This document shows positions 10,701 to 20,200 of a stretch of 64,000 nucleotides of DNA, one piece after another. Location: the NCBI RefSeq assembly GCF_002554705.1, contig NZ_PDEP01000011.1, forward strand, positions 1-64,000. Direction: 5' to 3'. Under the pieces are notes generated by a model. That model saw nothing but the letters and a program-made list of their open reading frames with translations. It was not told where the DNA came from and did no database searches. The DNA is from Longimonas halophila (GTDB lineage: Bacteria > Bacteroidota > Rhodothermia > Rhodothermales > Salinibacteraceae). Positions within the stretch are counted from its first letter, which is position 1. Each line of letters begins with the position of its first letter. The position numbers and the translations under genes were made by a program.

Positions 10701-13700
10701 GATCGAGGCGATCGCTTCACGATGAGCGGCAACCAGGACGGGCTAAAGGTCTACGGCGGATTTGCTGGAGGCGAAACAGCACTCAGCGACCGCGACTCAC
10801 GAGCCAACGAGACCATCCTCTCTGGCGACATCGACGGGGATGGCACGCTGGCGGGCAATAGCTTTCATGTCGTCTTTTTTAATGGACCCATTACACCGGA
10901 TACGGTCCTGGACGGTGTCGTCATTGAAGGCGGCTCAGCTACTGGAAGCGGAGCAGACAGTCGGGGCGGCGGCATATTCTGCAACGGATCGGGCGCCAGT
11001 GCGGTATGCAGTCCTACCCTCACAGAAGTCGTGGTCCAAAATAACCGGGCTGCAGACCACGGCGGAGGGTGGTACAGCGAAGGGGAGGATGGAGGGACAA
11101 GCAGCCCGGTCTTCAATCGGGTCGTCTTCCAAGAGAACGAGGCAGGTACCTTTGGGGGCGGGATGTACAACGCCGCTACGAGCGGGCCCGCCGCTCTCAC
11201 GACGCTCAACGAGGTCGCGTTCATTCAAAACAGTGCTGCCAGTGGCGGCGCGATGTATAACGAGCAAGGAAGCAACCCGGTCGCCATGAGCCGCACAGCG
11301 TTTCTCCAGAATCGCGCTCTGTCTCCGAGTAGCACAGCAGGTCATGGAGGCGCGCTCTTCAACGAGTCCAGCAGTCCCATCATCGCAGGCAGCGTGTTTT
11401 GGCAGAACACCGCAGGGCACAACGGCGGAGCGATCTACAACGACGCACGCAGCGGCCAAGATAGCAGTCCCGAACTTGCGAACGTCGTGCTCACGAAAAA
11501 CAGCGCCGGATCAAATGGCGGTGCGATCTACAACCGGGCTGAGAACGGCGCATCCAGCAATCCCGCCATTCTGAACGCCACCTTTTTCGACAACGAGGCG
11601 GCATCCAACGGAGGGGCCATCGCCAACGTAATTCCCGAAGGCAGCAGCGGCGGGGCCCAGCCGGAAATCGCGAACACCATATTCTTTCAGAACCAGGCGC
11701 CTGATGCCGGAGACGCCATCTCGAATCAGGGCTCCGGAGCGATACCTGGGGTGCGCCACTCGCTGTTCACCGATGGCGTAGACGCTGATGTAAGCGGCCC
11801 ACTTGCCGTCGATGATAACAATGGGGCCGGTGATCCGCTGTTTGTGGATCCCCGTGCCGTCAGCACAACGAACCCCGTGATTGATCCCTCAAACGACGGG
11901 CTCCGTCCCGCAGCCAACTCACCCGTCGTAGATGCGGGCGATAACAGCTTGGTCCCCAGTGAACTTGCTGTCGATGCAATCGGAGACGAGCGCATCCAAG
12001 ACGGCAACGAGGACGGCACTGCGACGGTGAACATCGGGGCGTACGAGACGCCGGGGATGTCCATCGCTACGAGTGTCACCATCACGGGCACCGACGGCAT
12101 TGGCACCGACGCGGGGTGGCGCATTGTGAGCGCGCCCTACACGGGAGCGGTGGCGGGTGATCTGCGTCTGACGCACGGCTCCGAGACCAATGTGCCGCGC
12201 CTCCAACGCAACATTGCAGCGGTGTGGGACGACAGCGACCCGGACGGGAGCACCGGTGGCACGGGGGCCTATGTAGTTGCCGATCCCGCTACACCCCTCG
12301 AAAACGGACATGCCGTGCTGCTCTATCTCGACGACGATCTGCGCGATCCTGTTGAACCCGAGGGGCTCACCATTTCCTTGAGCGAAACCACGTCCGCCAC
12401 GCGTCAGGGTATTGTTGGGGTGCAGCGCGATGATCTGGCCCAGAGCGCCCGCTGGCATCTCATTGGCAATCCATATCCGACCGACTACGAGCTGTCCGCA
12501 CTCACCACCAGCGGCAGTCCCCTGGTCGGCAACGGTTTCAAGGCCGACGCGCAGGTCTACGATGCAAACGTAGGCAGCTGGCAGCTGATTGACACCGGAA
12601 GCGCAACGCTGGCTGCATGGCAGGGCGCGTTCATTGAGCGGAGCAACCCAGGGAGCGGTCCGACGACGGTCACGTTTGATCCGAGCGGACGCACCGCTCC
12701 GAATGCGCCGTTCATCGGCAGCGCGATGCAAGGTCCGACCGCCGCGTCGAATGTCGAGCGCGGCACGCTGTGGCTGGAGGGCGTCGTAACCGATGAATCA
12801 GGCGACCCGGTGGCCACCGACCAGGCGATCGGCGTGCGCTTCCACGAGAGCGCGACCGATGGGTGGGACGCCTGGGATACCTCGAAACGTGCGCCGCTGG
12901 AAGCGCCCTCCGTAGCGCTCAGCGCACAGGGGACGGGCAGCAGTGGCGGCGACGTTGCCAAAGCCGTCGAGAGCCGCCCGTGGCCGCAAGATGCGTCGGA
13001 TCCCGATGCGGACCTTACGGCGGTGCCAATCGCAGCAGAAGGAAGCCAGTTGCCCGAGGACGGTACGCTGACGCTTCAGGTGCGCGAGTGGGACCTGCCG
13101 GACACATGGGCCGCTGAATTGATCGACACGCAAGGCACGTCCGATGCCAGCGACGACCAGACCGTGCCGTTGGAGCCCGGCATGGATTACCAGGTGGACG
13201 TGAGCAGCCTCAGCGCCAATCCGGAAACCGAACGGTTCGTGGCGCAGATTGCGCCGAACACCGGCGCCTTGCCGGTAGAACTGGCTGGATTCGAAGCGCA
13301 GCGCTCCGGCACTGAAGCGGTGACGGTGCAGTGGCAAACCCTTTCGGAGACGAATAACGCCGGGTTTGAGGTACAGCGTGCGGCCGCATCCGCCGATGGC
13401 CTCGCCAATGCATCCGTAGAGACGCCCCCTGTAGAGACGTCCCAATGGGGCGTCTCTACAGACCAATCATGGGAAACCATTGCCACCCTCGACGGCGCAG
13501 GCACCACGGGCACCCCGCAGTCCTACCGGTTCGAGGACACGGATCTGCCGTACGCGGCGGACAGCCTACGCTACCGCCTCCGCCAGATCGACACCGACGG
13601 CACCGAATCCTTCAGCGAGGCGGTGACCATCGCGCGGCCGGTGATCGAGGCCGAACTGCTCCCCACGTACCCGAACCCGGCGCGCGGGCAGGCAACCGTG

Positions 13701-13907
13701 CGGTTTGCGGTGCCGGAGCGGCAGGACGTGCGCATCGACCTGTACGACCTGCTGGGGCGGCGCGTGCAGACGGTGGTGGATACGAACGCGGAGGGGCGCA
13801 CGGAAGCGCAGCTCGACGTGAGCGGGCTGGCCAGCGGCACGTACTTCCTGCGGATGGAGACCGAAGACGGACCCGTCGACACGCAACGGGTGACGGTGGT
13901 GCGGTAA
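7731..13907 (+). CDS. B1: T9SS-secreted beta-helix/LamG surface protein
   Basis: A 2058-residue secreted protein. Approximate order: signal peptide 1-42 (ends ATAQ); beta-helix 1 45-385 with GGAIY and FxxNSA repeats; Q-like segment 390-467; a beta-sandwich-like domain 470-583 (AEVDLGLPAEPS, VTVDLERSDSA) shared with A2; LamG-like fold 590-780; a further domain 810-942 (RLGQESVVV, LYRYGDPNAEIF), also shared with A2; beta-helix 2 943-1367; second Q segment; B-type C-terminal module (DGWDAWDTSK, SRPWPQDASDPDA); FN3-like domain; T9SS tail. It is third in the cassette A1-P1-B1. A hairpin conserved with the end of B2 follows the stop codon. The surface role is inferred from family; the substrate or ligand is unknown. 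Confidence 0.9.
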   Translation: MPTPNQDNPRTPTTARPAVMAGSLMLALLLLVLAGPRIATAQIYVDAAATGAEDGSSWTDAYTDLQDALAVATGSDEIWIAEGTYTPGTNRSDSFTITGNQDGLEIYGGFAGGETSRSERDPTANPVVLSGDLGNNDGSDFDDDGVPDSGREENAHHVIFFNGGEGIGPSVGANVTTATVLGSVTVTGGDTEGSFSGNGGGIYCDGQGGGNECSPTISNVTFTGNSAQFEGGAIYSNGTDYGISSLRITNTIFRGNTAAEGGAIYNDSGFGGTSNPQIAGSIFIGNSARDFGGAIYNRGNSSGTSSPYIVNSNFIENSVSAFGGGDIASFGLNGTSRPTITNTILWNVDDDDNAIYNSDATLTLSHTLLEGGFSSISGSTTNGGNNFTTDPLFADVSDPAGPDGVLATEDDGLRVIPGSPALDAGSNAPFASGGIAENVDTDLSGADRIQDNDGDGTAVVSLGAYEAAKRAARLRLQAAVRPESETVIFTLTNLGGEDVTGAEVDLGLPAEPSATGSSGDGTVTGGTWTVDVPAQTTVRVTVDLERSDSADSGLLSGTAQLDTDSYTVEGGFPDVTQSGDVTANWGLPEAPYGPGTALTFDGTDDYLRGDAVSNAVAATDAYTVSAWIRPASATGTAGVLSFNTSTGGNRSILFYRDQKFAYYDDAIGYQESGSITPGAWHHVTVTIDAVNNGTLYVNGTETATFTTDVRPVKGDRFSIGQEWDNDAESDFFEGAVDEVRIWNTARSQADIRATMHQTLPGDTPGLIASYRFDAAQADQRFDDSFTGTTVYDLTGGRSATFVGDPQWRASSVRLGQESVVVSAGGTGAVGPTGAQLAVSSTDALVTLYRYGDPNAEIFEDPSVPLGTERSTAVWGMVPSGTADLQLTYGNVVVPNPSAVYLAERPRPTQSWTDRSKTPSSETFMLSGQTDPQEFSIYGDVVQTFYVDADASGADTGASWDDAFNDLQDALDSATSGDEIWVAEGTYTPGTDRGDRFTMSGNQDGLKVYGGFAGGETALSDRDSRANETILSGDIDGDGTLAGNSFHVVFFNGPITPDTVLDGVVIEGGSATGSGADSRGGGIFCNGSGASAVCSPTLTEVVVQNNRAADHGGGWYSEGEDGGTSSPVFNRVVFQENEAGTFGGGMYNAATSGPAALTTLNEVAFIQNSAASGGAMYNEQGSNPVAMSRTAFLQNRALSPSSTAGHGGALFNESSSPIIAGSVFWQNTAGHNGGAIYNDARSGQDSSPELANVVLTKNSAGSNGGAIYNRAENGASSNPAILNATFFDNEAASNGGAIANVIPEGSSGGAQPEIANTIFFQNQAPDAGDAISNQGSGAIPGVRHSLFTDGVDADVSGPLAVDDNNGAGDPLFVDPRAVSTTNPVIDPSNDGLRPAANSPVVDAGDNSLVPSELAVDAIGDERIQDGNEDGTATVNIGAYETPGMSIATSVTITGTDGIGTDAGWRIVSAPYTGAVAGDLRLTHGSETNVPRLQRNIAAVWDDSDPDGSTGGTGAYVVADPATPLENGHAVLLYLDDDLRDPVEPEGLTISLSETTSATRQGIVGVQRDDLAQSARWHLIGNPYPTDYELSALTTSGSPLVGNGFKADAQVYDANVGSWQLIDTGSATLAAWQGAFIERSNPGSGPTTVTFDPSGRTAPNAPFIGSAMQGPTAASNVERGTLWLEGVVTDESGDPVATDQAIGVRFHESATDGWDAWDTSKRAPLEAPSVALSAQGTGSSGGDVAKAVESRPWPQDASDPDADLTAVPIAAEGSQLPEDGTLTLQVREWDLPDTWAAELIDTQGTSDASDDQTVPLEPGMDYQVDVSSLSANPETERFVAQIAPNTGALPVELAGFEAQRSGTEAVTVQWQTLSETNNAGFEVQRAAASADGLANASVETPPVETSQWGVSTDQSWETIATLDGAGTTGTPQSYRFEDTDLPYAADSLRYRLRQIDTDGTESFSEAVTIARPVIEAELLPTYPNPARGQATVRFAVPERQDVRIDLYDLLGRRVQTVVDTNAEGRTEAQLDVSGLASGTYFLRMETEDGPVDTQRVTVVR
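13416..13459. repeat. In-frame palindromic element, arms L-L-R
   Basis: Left arms start at 13416 and 13431 (GTAGAGACG) and one right arm ends at 13459 (CGTCTCTAC). It is translated VETPPVETSQWGVST in the FN3-like domain of B1. The first left arm has diverged at its end (CCCCT). Confidence 0.9.
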
Positions 13908-13925
13908 GCTTCTCCTCTGGCACGT

Positions 13926-13955
13926 CCGGTCCCTGCATGGTGGCGCGGGGACTGG
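13926..13955 (+). terminator. Hairpin after B1 (possible terminator)
   Basis: CCGGTCCC (13926-13933) pairs with GGGACTGG (13948-13955), with one G-U pair. There is no T run. The same hairpin, followed by the same GGGGATACTGCG, occurs 3' of B2 at 28260-28291, so the 3' flank was copied with the gene or is under selection. Confidence 0.4.
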
Positions 13956-14103
13956 ATGGGGATACTGCGATGGATGTACGTGAGGGCGTGCGCTTTGGCT
14001 TCCCTCCAACTTTTCCTGTGTTCGCGCAATTCAGCCGTACACCGTCCGAGTTGAGGGTGCGCTGGGCAGGGAGGCACGGCGCTGAGGCCGTTTGTACATG
14101 GCG

Positions 14104-14145
14104 TGCAACATAGACACAACGATCTGCAACATAGGCAAAAGCATC
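14104..14145 (+). promoter_or_regulatory. 21-bp tandem direct repeat upstream of A2
   Basis: Two adjacent 21-base copies beginning TGCAACATAG (14104 and 14125) match at 17 of 21 positions, and the second runs into CATCTG (14142-14147). The repeat ends 91 bases before the A2 start codon, against 92 bases for the A1 repeat. When aligned on CATCTG, the units of both repeats share an AAC-G-ATCTG-like end. A dimeric regulator site is a reasonable guess. Confidence 0.5.
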
Positions 14146-14235
14146 TGGGGACGCGGGCAGATACATTATTTGACCCCATAGCGAGCACAGTGCAATGCTC
14201 GTTCCACCCCCCGCCCAGCTGGTTTTGTTGTTGTC

Positions 14236-17200
14236 ATGTTGATGCTGCTCTCCTCGTTCTGCTACCCGGCACGTGTACGGTTCGGATACGTTGTGCTGCT
14301 TGCTTTTCTCGCCGTTGCATTTGTGCCAACGGCAGCCCACGCGCAGGGCGAAACGCTCTATGTGGATATTGATGTGGAAAATGGCAACTTCGATGGCTCC
14401 TCATGGAGCAATGCGTTTCTCACGTTGCAAAATGCGCTGGATGTGGCGGGGCCCGACGACGAGATCTGGGTGGCTGAGGGCACCTACTATCCGACGAACA
14501 CCGAAGACCGTACCATCAGCTTCGAGATCAACGGCGACCAGGATGGGCTGAAGATCTACGGCGGGTTCGATCCGGATACCGGCGATACGGGGTTTGCCGA
14601 CCGCGACCGGTTCGCCAACGAGACGATCCTTTCGGGCCGAATTGGAAACGACATCCTATTTGGGCCTATTCGGAGCCACCAGGTTGTCGTCTTCGCCCAG
14701 AACGGAGACACGGGCCCCAGTGGCGGCGCCATCACGCGCGACACGGTGATCGACGGATTCATCATCGAAGAAGGGAGGGCCGATGACGGCTATCCATACC
14801 GGAACGGCGGGGCCATCTATATTAACGGACGCGGATCGAGCAACGAAACCAGTCCGACGATCTCCAACATGGTGCTCCGCGAGAACTACGGGCTCAATGG
14901 CGGCGCGGTGGGCATTGATGGAACCCAGGGCGGCGCAAGCAGTCCGCTCCTGACCGACGTCACGTTCATCAGAAACCAGACGCCGCTCGATGGCGGGGCG
15001 GTATATGGACGGGGCAGTGGAAATCCCATCATTAAGAACTCCGTCTTTGTAGAAAACGAAGCGGCCAGTCTGTCGGGGTCGGGGCCGAACTACGCATACG
15101 GGGGCGCCATCGCCGTTCGCGCTGGGAGCCCGTCGATTCACGTCATCAATACGGTGTTTGCAAATAACGAAGGTAAGCGGGGCGGGGCCATCTACACGGA
15201 TGCGGATATGCGCCTCACCAATGTGACCATTGCTGGCAATACCGCATCGGAGGTTGGAGGAGCGATTGTAAATAATGCGAATCTGCGGTTCGAAAACAGC
15301 ATTGCGTGGGGGAACACAGCAGCGGGAGACGGAGAGGAGATATACGACAACCCGTTTCAGAATGGAACGACCCAGTACACGCACGCACTCGTTCAGGGGC
15401 TCAATCCTACCGGCACAGGCAACCTGGACGGCACTGATGCTGCCAACGCGCCGGGCTTTCCGAGCCCGAACACCCCCGCCGGACCCGATGGCATCCTCGC
15501 AACCATTGACGACGGACTGCGCCTCGGCGAGAACAGTCCGGCGGTGGATGCGGGCGACAACAGCCTTATCACCGAACCTACTGATCTGACGGGACGGCAG
15601 CGCGTCCAGAACGGTGCGGTGAACCTTGGGCCGTATGAGGAGGCCGCCGACACGCCCGAACGCATCTACGTAGATGCCACGGCCACCGGGGCGGGCGATG
15701 GCACCTCGTGGACCGATGCCCACCCGAATCTGCAGGATGCGTTGAATCGCGCCGGGGGCAACGACCGCATCTGGATTGCACAGGGCACCTACTACCCGGA
15801 TGAAGGCGGGGGGCGCTCCCCTGGCGACCGGGCGGCCCCGTTTTACATCCCCGGCACGAAAGACGGCCTTCAGCTTTATGGCGGATTCGACGGCACCGAA
15901 ACCGACCTCGACGACCGCGATGTGCTCGCCAACGAAACCGTTCTCTCGGGCGACATCAACCAGAGCGGCACCGCCACCGGAAATAGCTACACGGTGGTGC
16001 AGATGCGGGGGCAGGGCGCCAGCGATCCAATCACTGAAGCCACCACGCTGGCCGACCTCACCATCACCGCCGGAAATGCTGACGGCGTAGGCCTTGTCCA
16101 AGAACGCGGAGCCGGGCTCTACTGCGATGGCAGCGGCTCCGGCAATGCCTGTAGCCCCACCCTGCGCAACGTCGTCTTTGCAGATCATACCGCCAGCTTT
16201 GGCGGCTCCGCGCTCTTCAACGACGGACGCAACGGCGGCACGGCCAGTCCACAGATTGAGGGCGTGCTCTTCACCGACAACACCGCCGATGTGAACGGCG
16301 GCGCCATCTACAATTACGGACGCGGCGGCGCAAGCAGCCCCACGATTGTGAACACCACGTTTTCGGGCAACGAAGCAGGCACCCACGGCGGCGCGATGTA
16401 CAACTACGCCTACACCAACGGCGTGGCCAACCTGACCATCAACAACACGATCTGGTACGGCAACACCGCCGACAGCGACGGCGACGGCACTGGTGCGGGC
16501 GAACAGATCTATAACGATGGAGCCGACGCCGTGCTTAACTTCCGCTATTCACTCTTCGAAGGCACCGCCAACGACATCGAATCGGTGAATGGGGCCCGCG
16601 TGCGGTACGAAGACGACCGTGGCATCAGCGTATCCCCGATTAGCGTGAGCACAAATGTGCAGGCCGATCCAGCGTTTGTGGATGCGAGTGCCCCTGCCGG
16701 GCCCGACACCCAGTTCGGTACCCTCGACGACGGCCTTCGCTTGAGCGGGGCCTCTCCGGTGAGCAGCCAGGGCGAAAACAGTGCGGTGCCGACCAACCTG
16801 AGCACCGATCTCCTGGGCGAAGCTCGTATCCAAAACAGCCGCGTGAGCCTGGGCGCTTACGAGCGCGTGAGCGGCATTGTGCTACAGCTTGCGGCGTCAA
16901 CCGGCGCCGAAACCGCAACGTTCATGCTTACCCACGACGGCCCGAGCGGGGTCACGGGCGCCGCTGTGGACCTGGGCCTGCCCGCAGGTATCACAACCCC
17001 AGGCGCCACGGGCGATGGCAATGTGAGCGGCGGCATGTGGACGGTAGATGTGCCGGCCAACGATGCCGTCCGTGTGGTGGTAGATCTGGAGCGCGACGCG
17101 AGCGCCCCCACGGGCGTGCTTGACATAGCGGCTCAACTCGACACCGACAGCTACACGATCGACGGCGGCCTCCGCGACGCCACCCAGCCCGACGACGCCA

Positions 17201-20200
17201 CCGCCGATTGGAATCTGCTCGAAGCGCCCTACGGCCCCGGCGCCGCCCTCACCTTCGACGGCACTGACGACTACTTGCGGGCCGACGCGGTAGCCGCCGA
17301 ACTGGCCAATGCCGATGCCTACACCATGAGCGCCTGGGTGCGGCCCACCAACACCGACACGGGGCAGCGGGGCATCGTTGCGTTCCATACCGGCACCGGC
17401 GGCAACAAGAACATGCTTTTCTATCGCAATGAGCGGTTTGCGTACTACGATCCCGACATCGGCTACCAGGAATCGACAACTACCTACGCGCCGGACGCCT
17501 GGCACCACGTCGTCGTTACGGTCGATGCCAGCGACAACGGCACGCTGTACGTAGACGGCAGCGCCGAAGCCACCTTCAGCGCGAATGTGCGTCCCGAGGC
17601 CGGCGACCGGTTTTCCATTGGGCAGGAGTGGGATGGCACCACCGCCTCTGACTTCTTTGAGGGCCAGATCGACGAGGTGCGGGTGTGGACCGCAGCGCGT
17701 ACCGAGGCAGAGATTCGCGCATCCACCTACCAGACCGTGCCGCCTGAGCGCAACGACCTCGCAGCCTATTACCGCTTCGATGCCGCCCAGACCGGCCAGC
17801 GCCTGGACGAAAGCTACGCCGGCACGCAGGCCTATGACCTTGCGCAGGACCTCGATGCCTCGTTTGAAGGCGACCTGCAGTGGACCGCCAGCGGGGCGCG
17901 TCTTGGGCAGGAGAGCATCGTGGTAGAGGCCGGAAATACCGCCTCGCTGGGTCCTGTCGACGCCCAACTTACGCTCACCAGCACCGATGCCCGCACCACG
18001 CTCTACCGCTACGGCAATCCGGGTGCCGATGTATTCACCGATCTGGATGTGCCTCGCAAAACGACGCGCAGCAACGCCGTGTGGGGCGCCGTACCCACCG
18101 GCACGGCCGACCTGGAGCTCACCTACGCCAACGTAACGGTACCCAACTCCGAAGCGGTGGGCCTGGCCGCACGCCCGTATCCCGCCGATGCATGGACCGC
18201 CCGCACAGAAGCGCCCGCCAGCCAGACGTTCACCCTCACCGGGCAGACGAATGCACGTGAGTTCGCACTCTACGACAACGGCCCACCTTTCTACTACGTA
18301 GATGCCGATGCCACAGGTGCGGAAACGGGCGACTCTTTCGAGGATGCGTTGACCGACTTACAGGATGCGCTGGCTGTGGCCAAGCCCGGCGAGATCATCG
18401 TGATAGCAGGTGGCACCTACAAACCCGGCCCCGACCGCACCGACGCCTTTCGCATTGACGGAAGCCAGGACGGCCTCACCGTAGCAGGGGGATTCGAAGG
18501 CACCGAATCGTTCGAGAGCGTGTCCGCGTTTGAGGCCGCCCTGCCGGTTCGCGATTTTGCCGCGAACGAGACGATTCTTTCGGGCAACCTGGGCATTCCG
18601 GGCCTCAGCGACGACGACGCCTACCACGTGCTGGTTGTTGATGGCACCACCGACGGGCCCATCACCAACGTCACCACGCTCGATGGCCTCACCATCACCG
18701 CCGGGAATGCCGACGGAAGCGGGTCCAATGCAAGCGGGGCCGGACTCTACTGCGACGGCAGCGGCACAGGCAACGCCTGCGCACCCACCCTTCGCACCAC
18801 GCAATTCGTGGACAACACCGCCACCTCAGACGGCGGCGCGCTCTACAACAACGGCTCCAATGGCGGATCCGGCAGCCCGCGCATTCTCAACTCTGCCTTT
18901 GCAGATAACCAGGCGGACCACGGCGGTGCCCTCTACAACAACGCCACAGATGGCACCAGCAGTCCCGAACTCATAAACACCGTGTTTGCAGATAACACAG
19001 CAGATCGGGGCGGTGCTATTTATAACGATGCGTCGGATGGCACAAGCAGCCCTACGCTTGCTAATGCGACATTAACGGGCAACACAGCCGCTTTTGGCGG
19101 TGCGGTGTATAGCAGCGCCAGCGGAAGCGGCACCAGCGTCCCCGACATTGTCAACACCATTTTGTGGGATAACACGGCTACCGATACAGGCAACGACGTG
19201 TACAGCACCAATGGCGCTGCCCCAGCCGTGCGCTCCACGCTTGTTGCGGGCGGATGCCCCACCAATGCCGACTGCGGCGACGGCTCGACCCTTCTCACCG
19301 AAGATCCGCTGTTTGCAGAAGCCAACACCCCGGCAGGTACCGATGGCGTCTACGTCACGTCCGATGACGGACTCGCGCTCACCAGCACATCGCCAGCACT
19401 CGACGCCGGCGACGATAGCGCCGTCCCCGCAGGCATCACGACCGACCTCATCGGAGAAGCGCGCATCCAGGATAGCAACGACGACGGCACCACCGCCGTC
19501 ACCCTGGGCGCTTATGAGCAGGTGCCGCCGCCCGTCATTTTTGTGGATGCGAGTGCCACTGGCGCTGCCAACGGGTCGTCGTTCGATAACGCCTACACCA
19601 CGCTGCAAGACGCCCTCGACGTAGCACGCAGGAGCAACCAGATCTGGGTGGCCACCGGCACGTATCACCCAACGGCCGAGGCCCGTGCAGGCGAACCGCG
19701 CTCGGCCACGTTTCAGATTGCGGATACGCAGGCTGGCCTTCAGATCTACGGCGGATTCGCAGGCGATGAGACGCTCAGCGGCATCAGCGATATCGATCCC
19801 GTGCTCGACAGTCGCGACTTGACCGCGAATCGAACCATACTCTCGGGCGATATCGGCACGCTCGATGATCCATCAGACAACGCCTACCATGTAGTGTCGG
19901 CGAGCAACCTTGCCGAAGAAACGCAGCTCGACGGGTTCACCATTACCGAGGGCAACGCCAATGGAACCAATTTCGCTGAAGATGCAGGCGGCGGAATCTA
20001 CAGCAGCAGTAGTAATCTGACGTTGAACAGCCTCATAGTCACGGAAAACACCGCATCCAACGAAGGCGGCGGTCTTAGCGCCAGCAACAATAGCACCCTG
20101 CACCTAACCAACACCGTCTTTACGAACAACAGCACGGGTTCAGAAGGCGGAGCTATTGCTCTGACCCAGAGCCCAGCGCAGATGACCAATGTGGTCTTCG

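Larger units (their letters stand above)
13908..14235. other. Intergenic region between cassettes 1 and 2
   Basis: No gene is supported in these 328 bases. It contains the hairpin at 13926-13955, the 21-bp tandem repeat at 14104-14145, and an AT-rich patch (TTATTTG at 14166-14172) that could be a Bacteroidota-type -7 element for A2, although no good -33 TTG was found. Confidence 0.5.

Noticed and set aside
14656-16386. A 576-codon open frame on the minus strand inside A2
   Set aside because: It is antisense to beta-helix repeats of A2; the translation mirrors the repeats (alanine, glycine, valine rich) and no family is recognisable.
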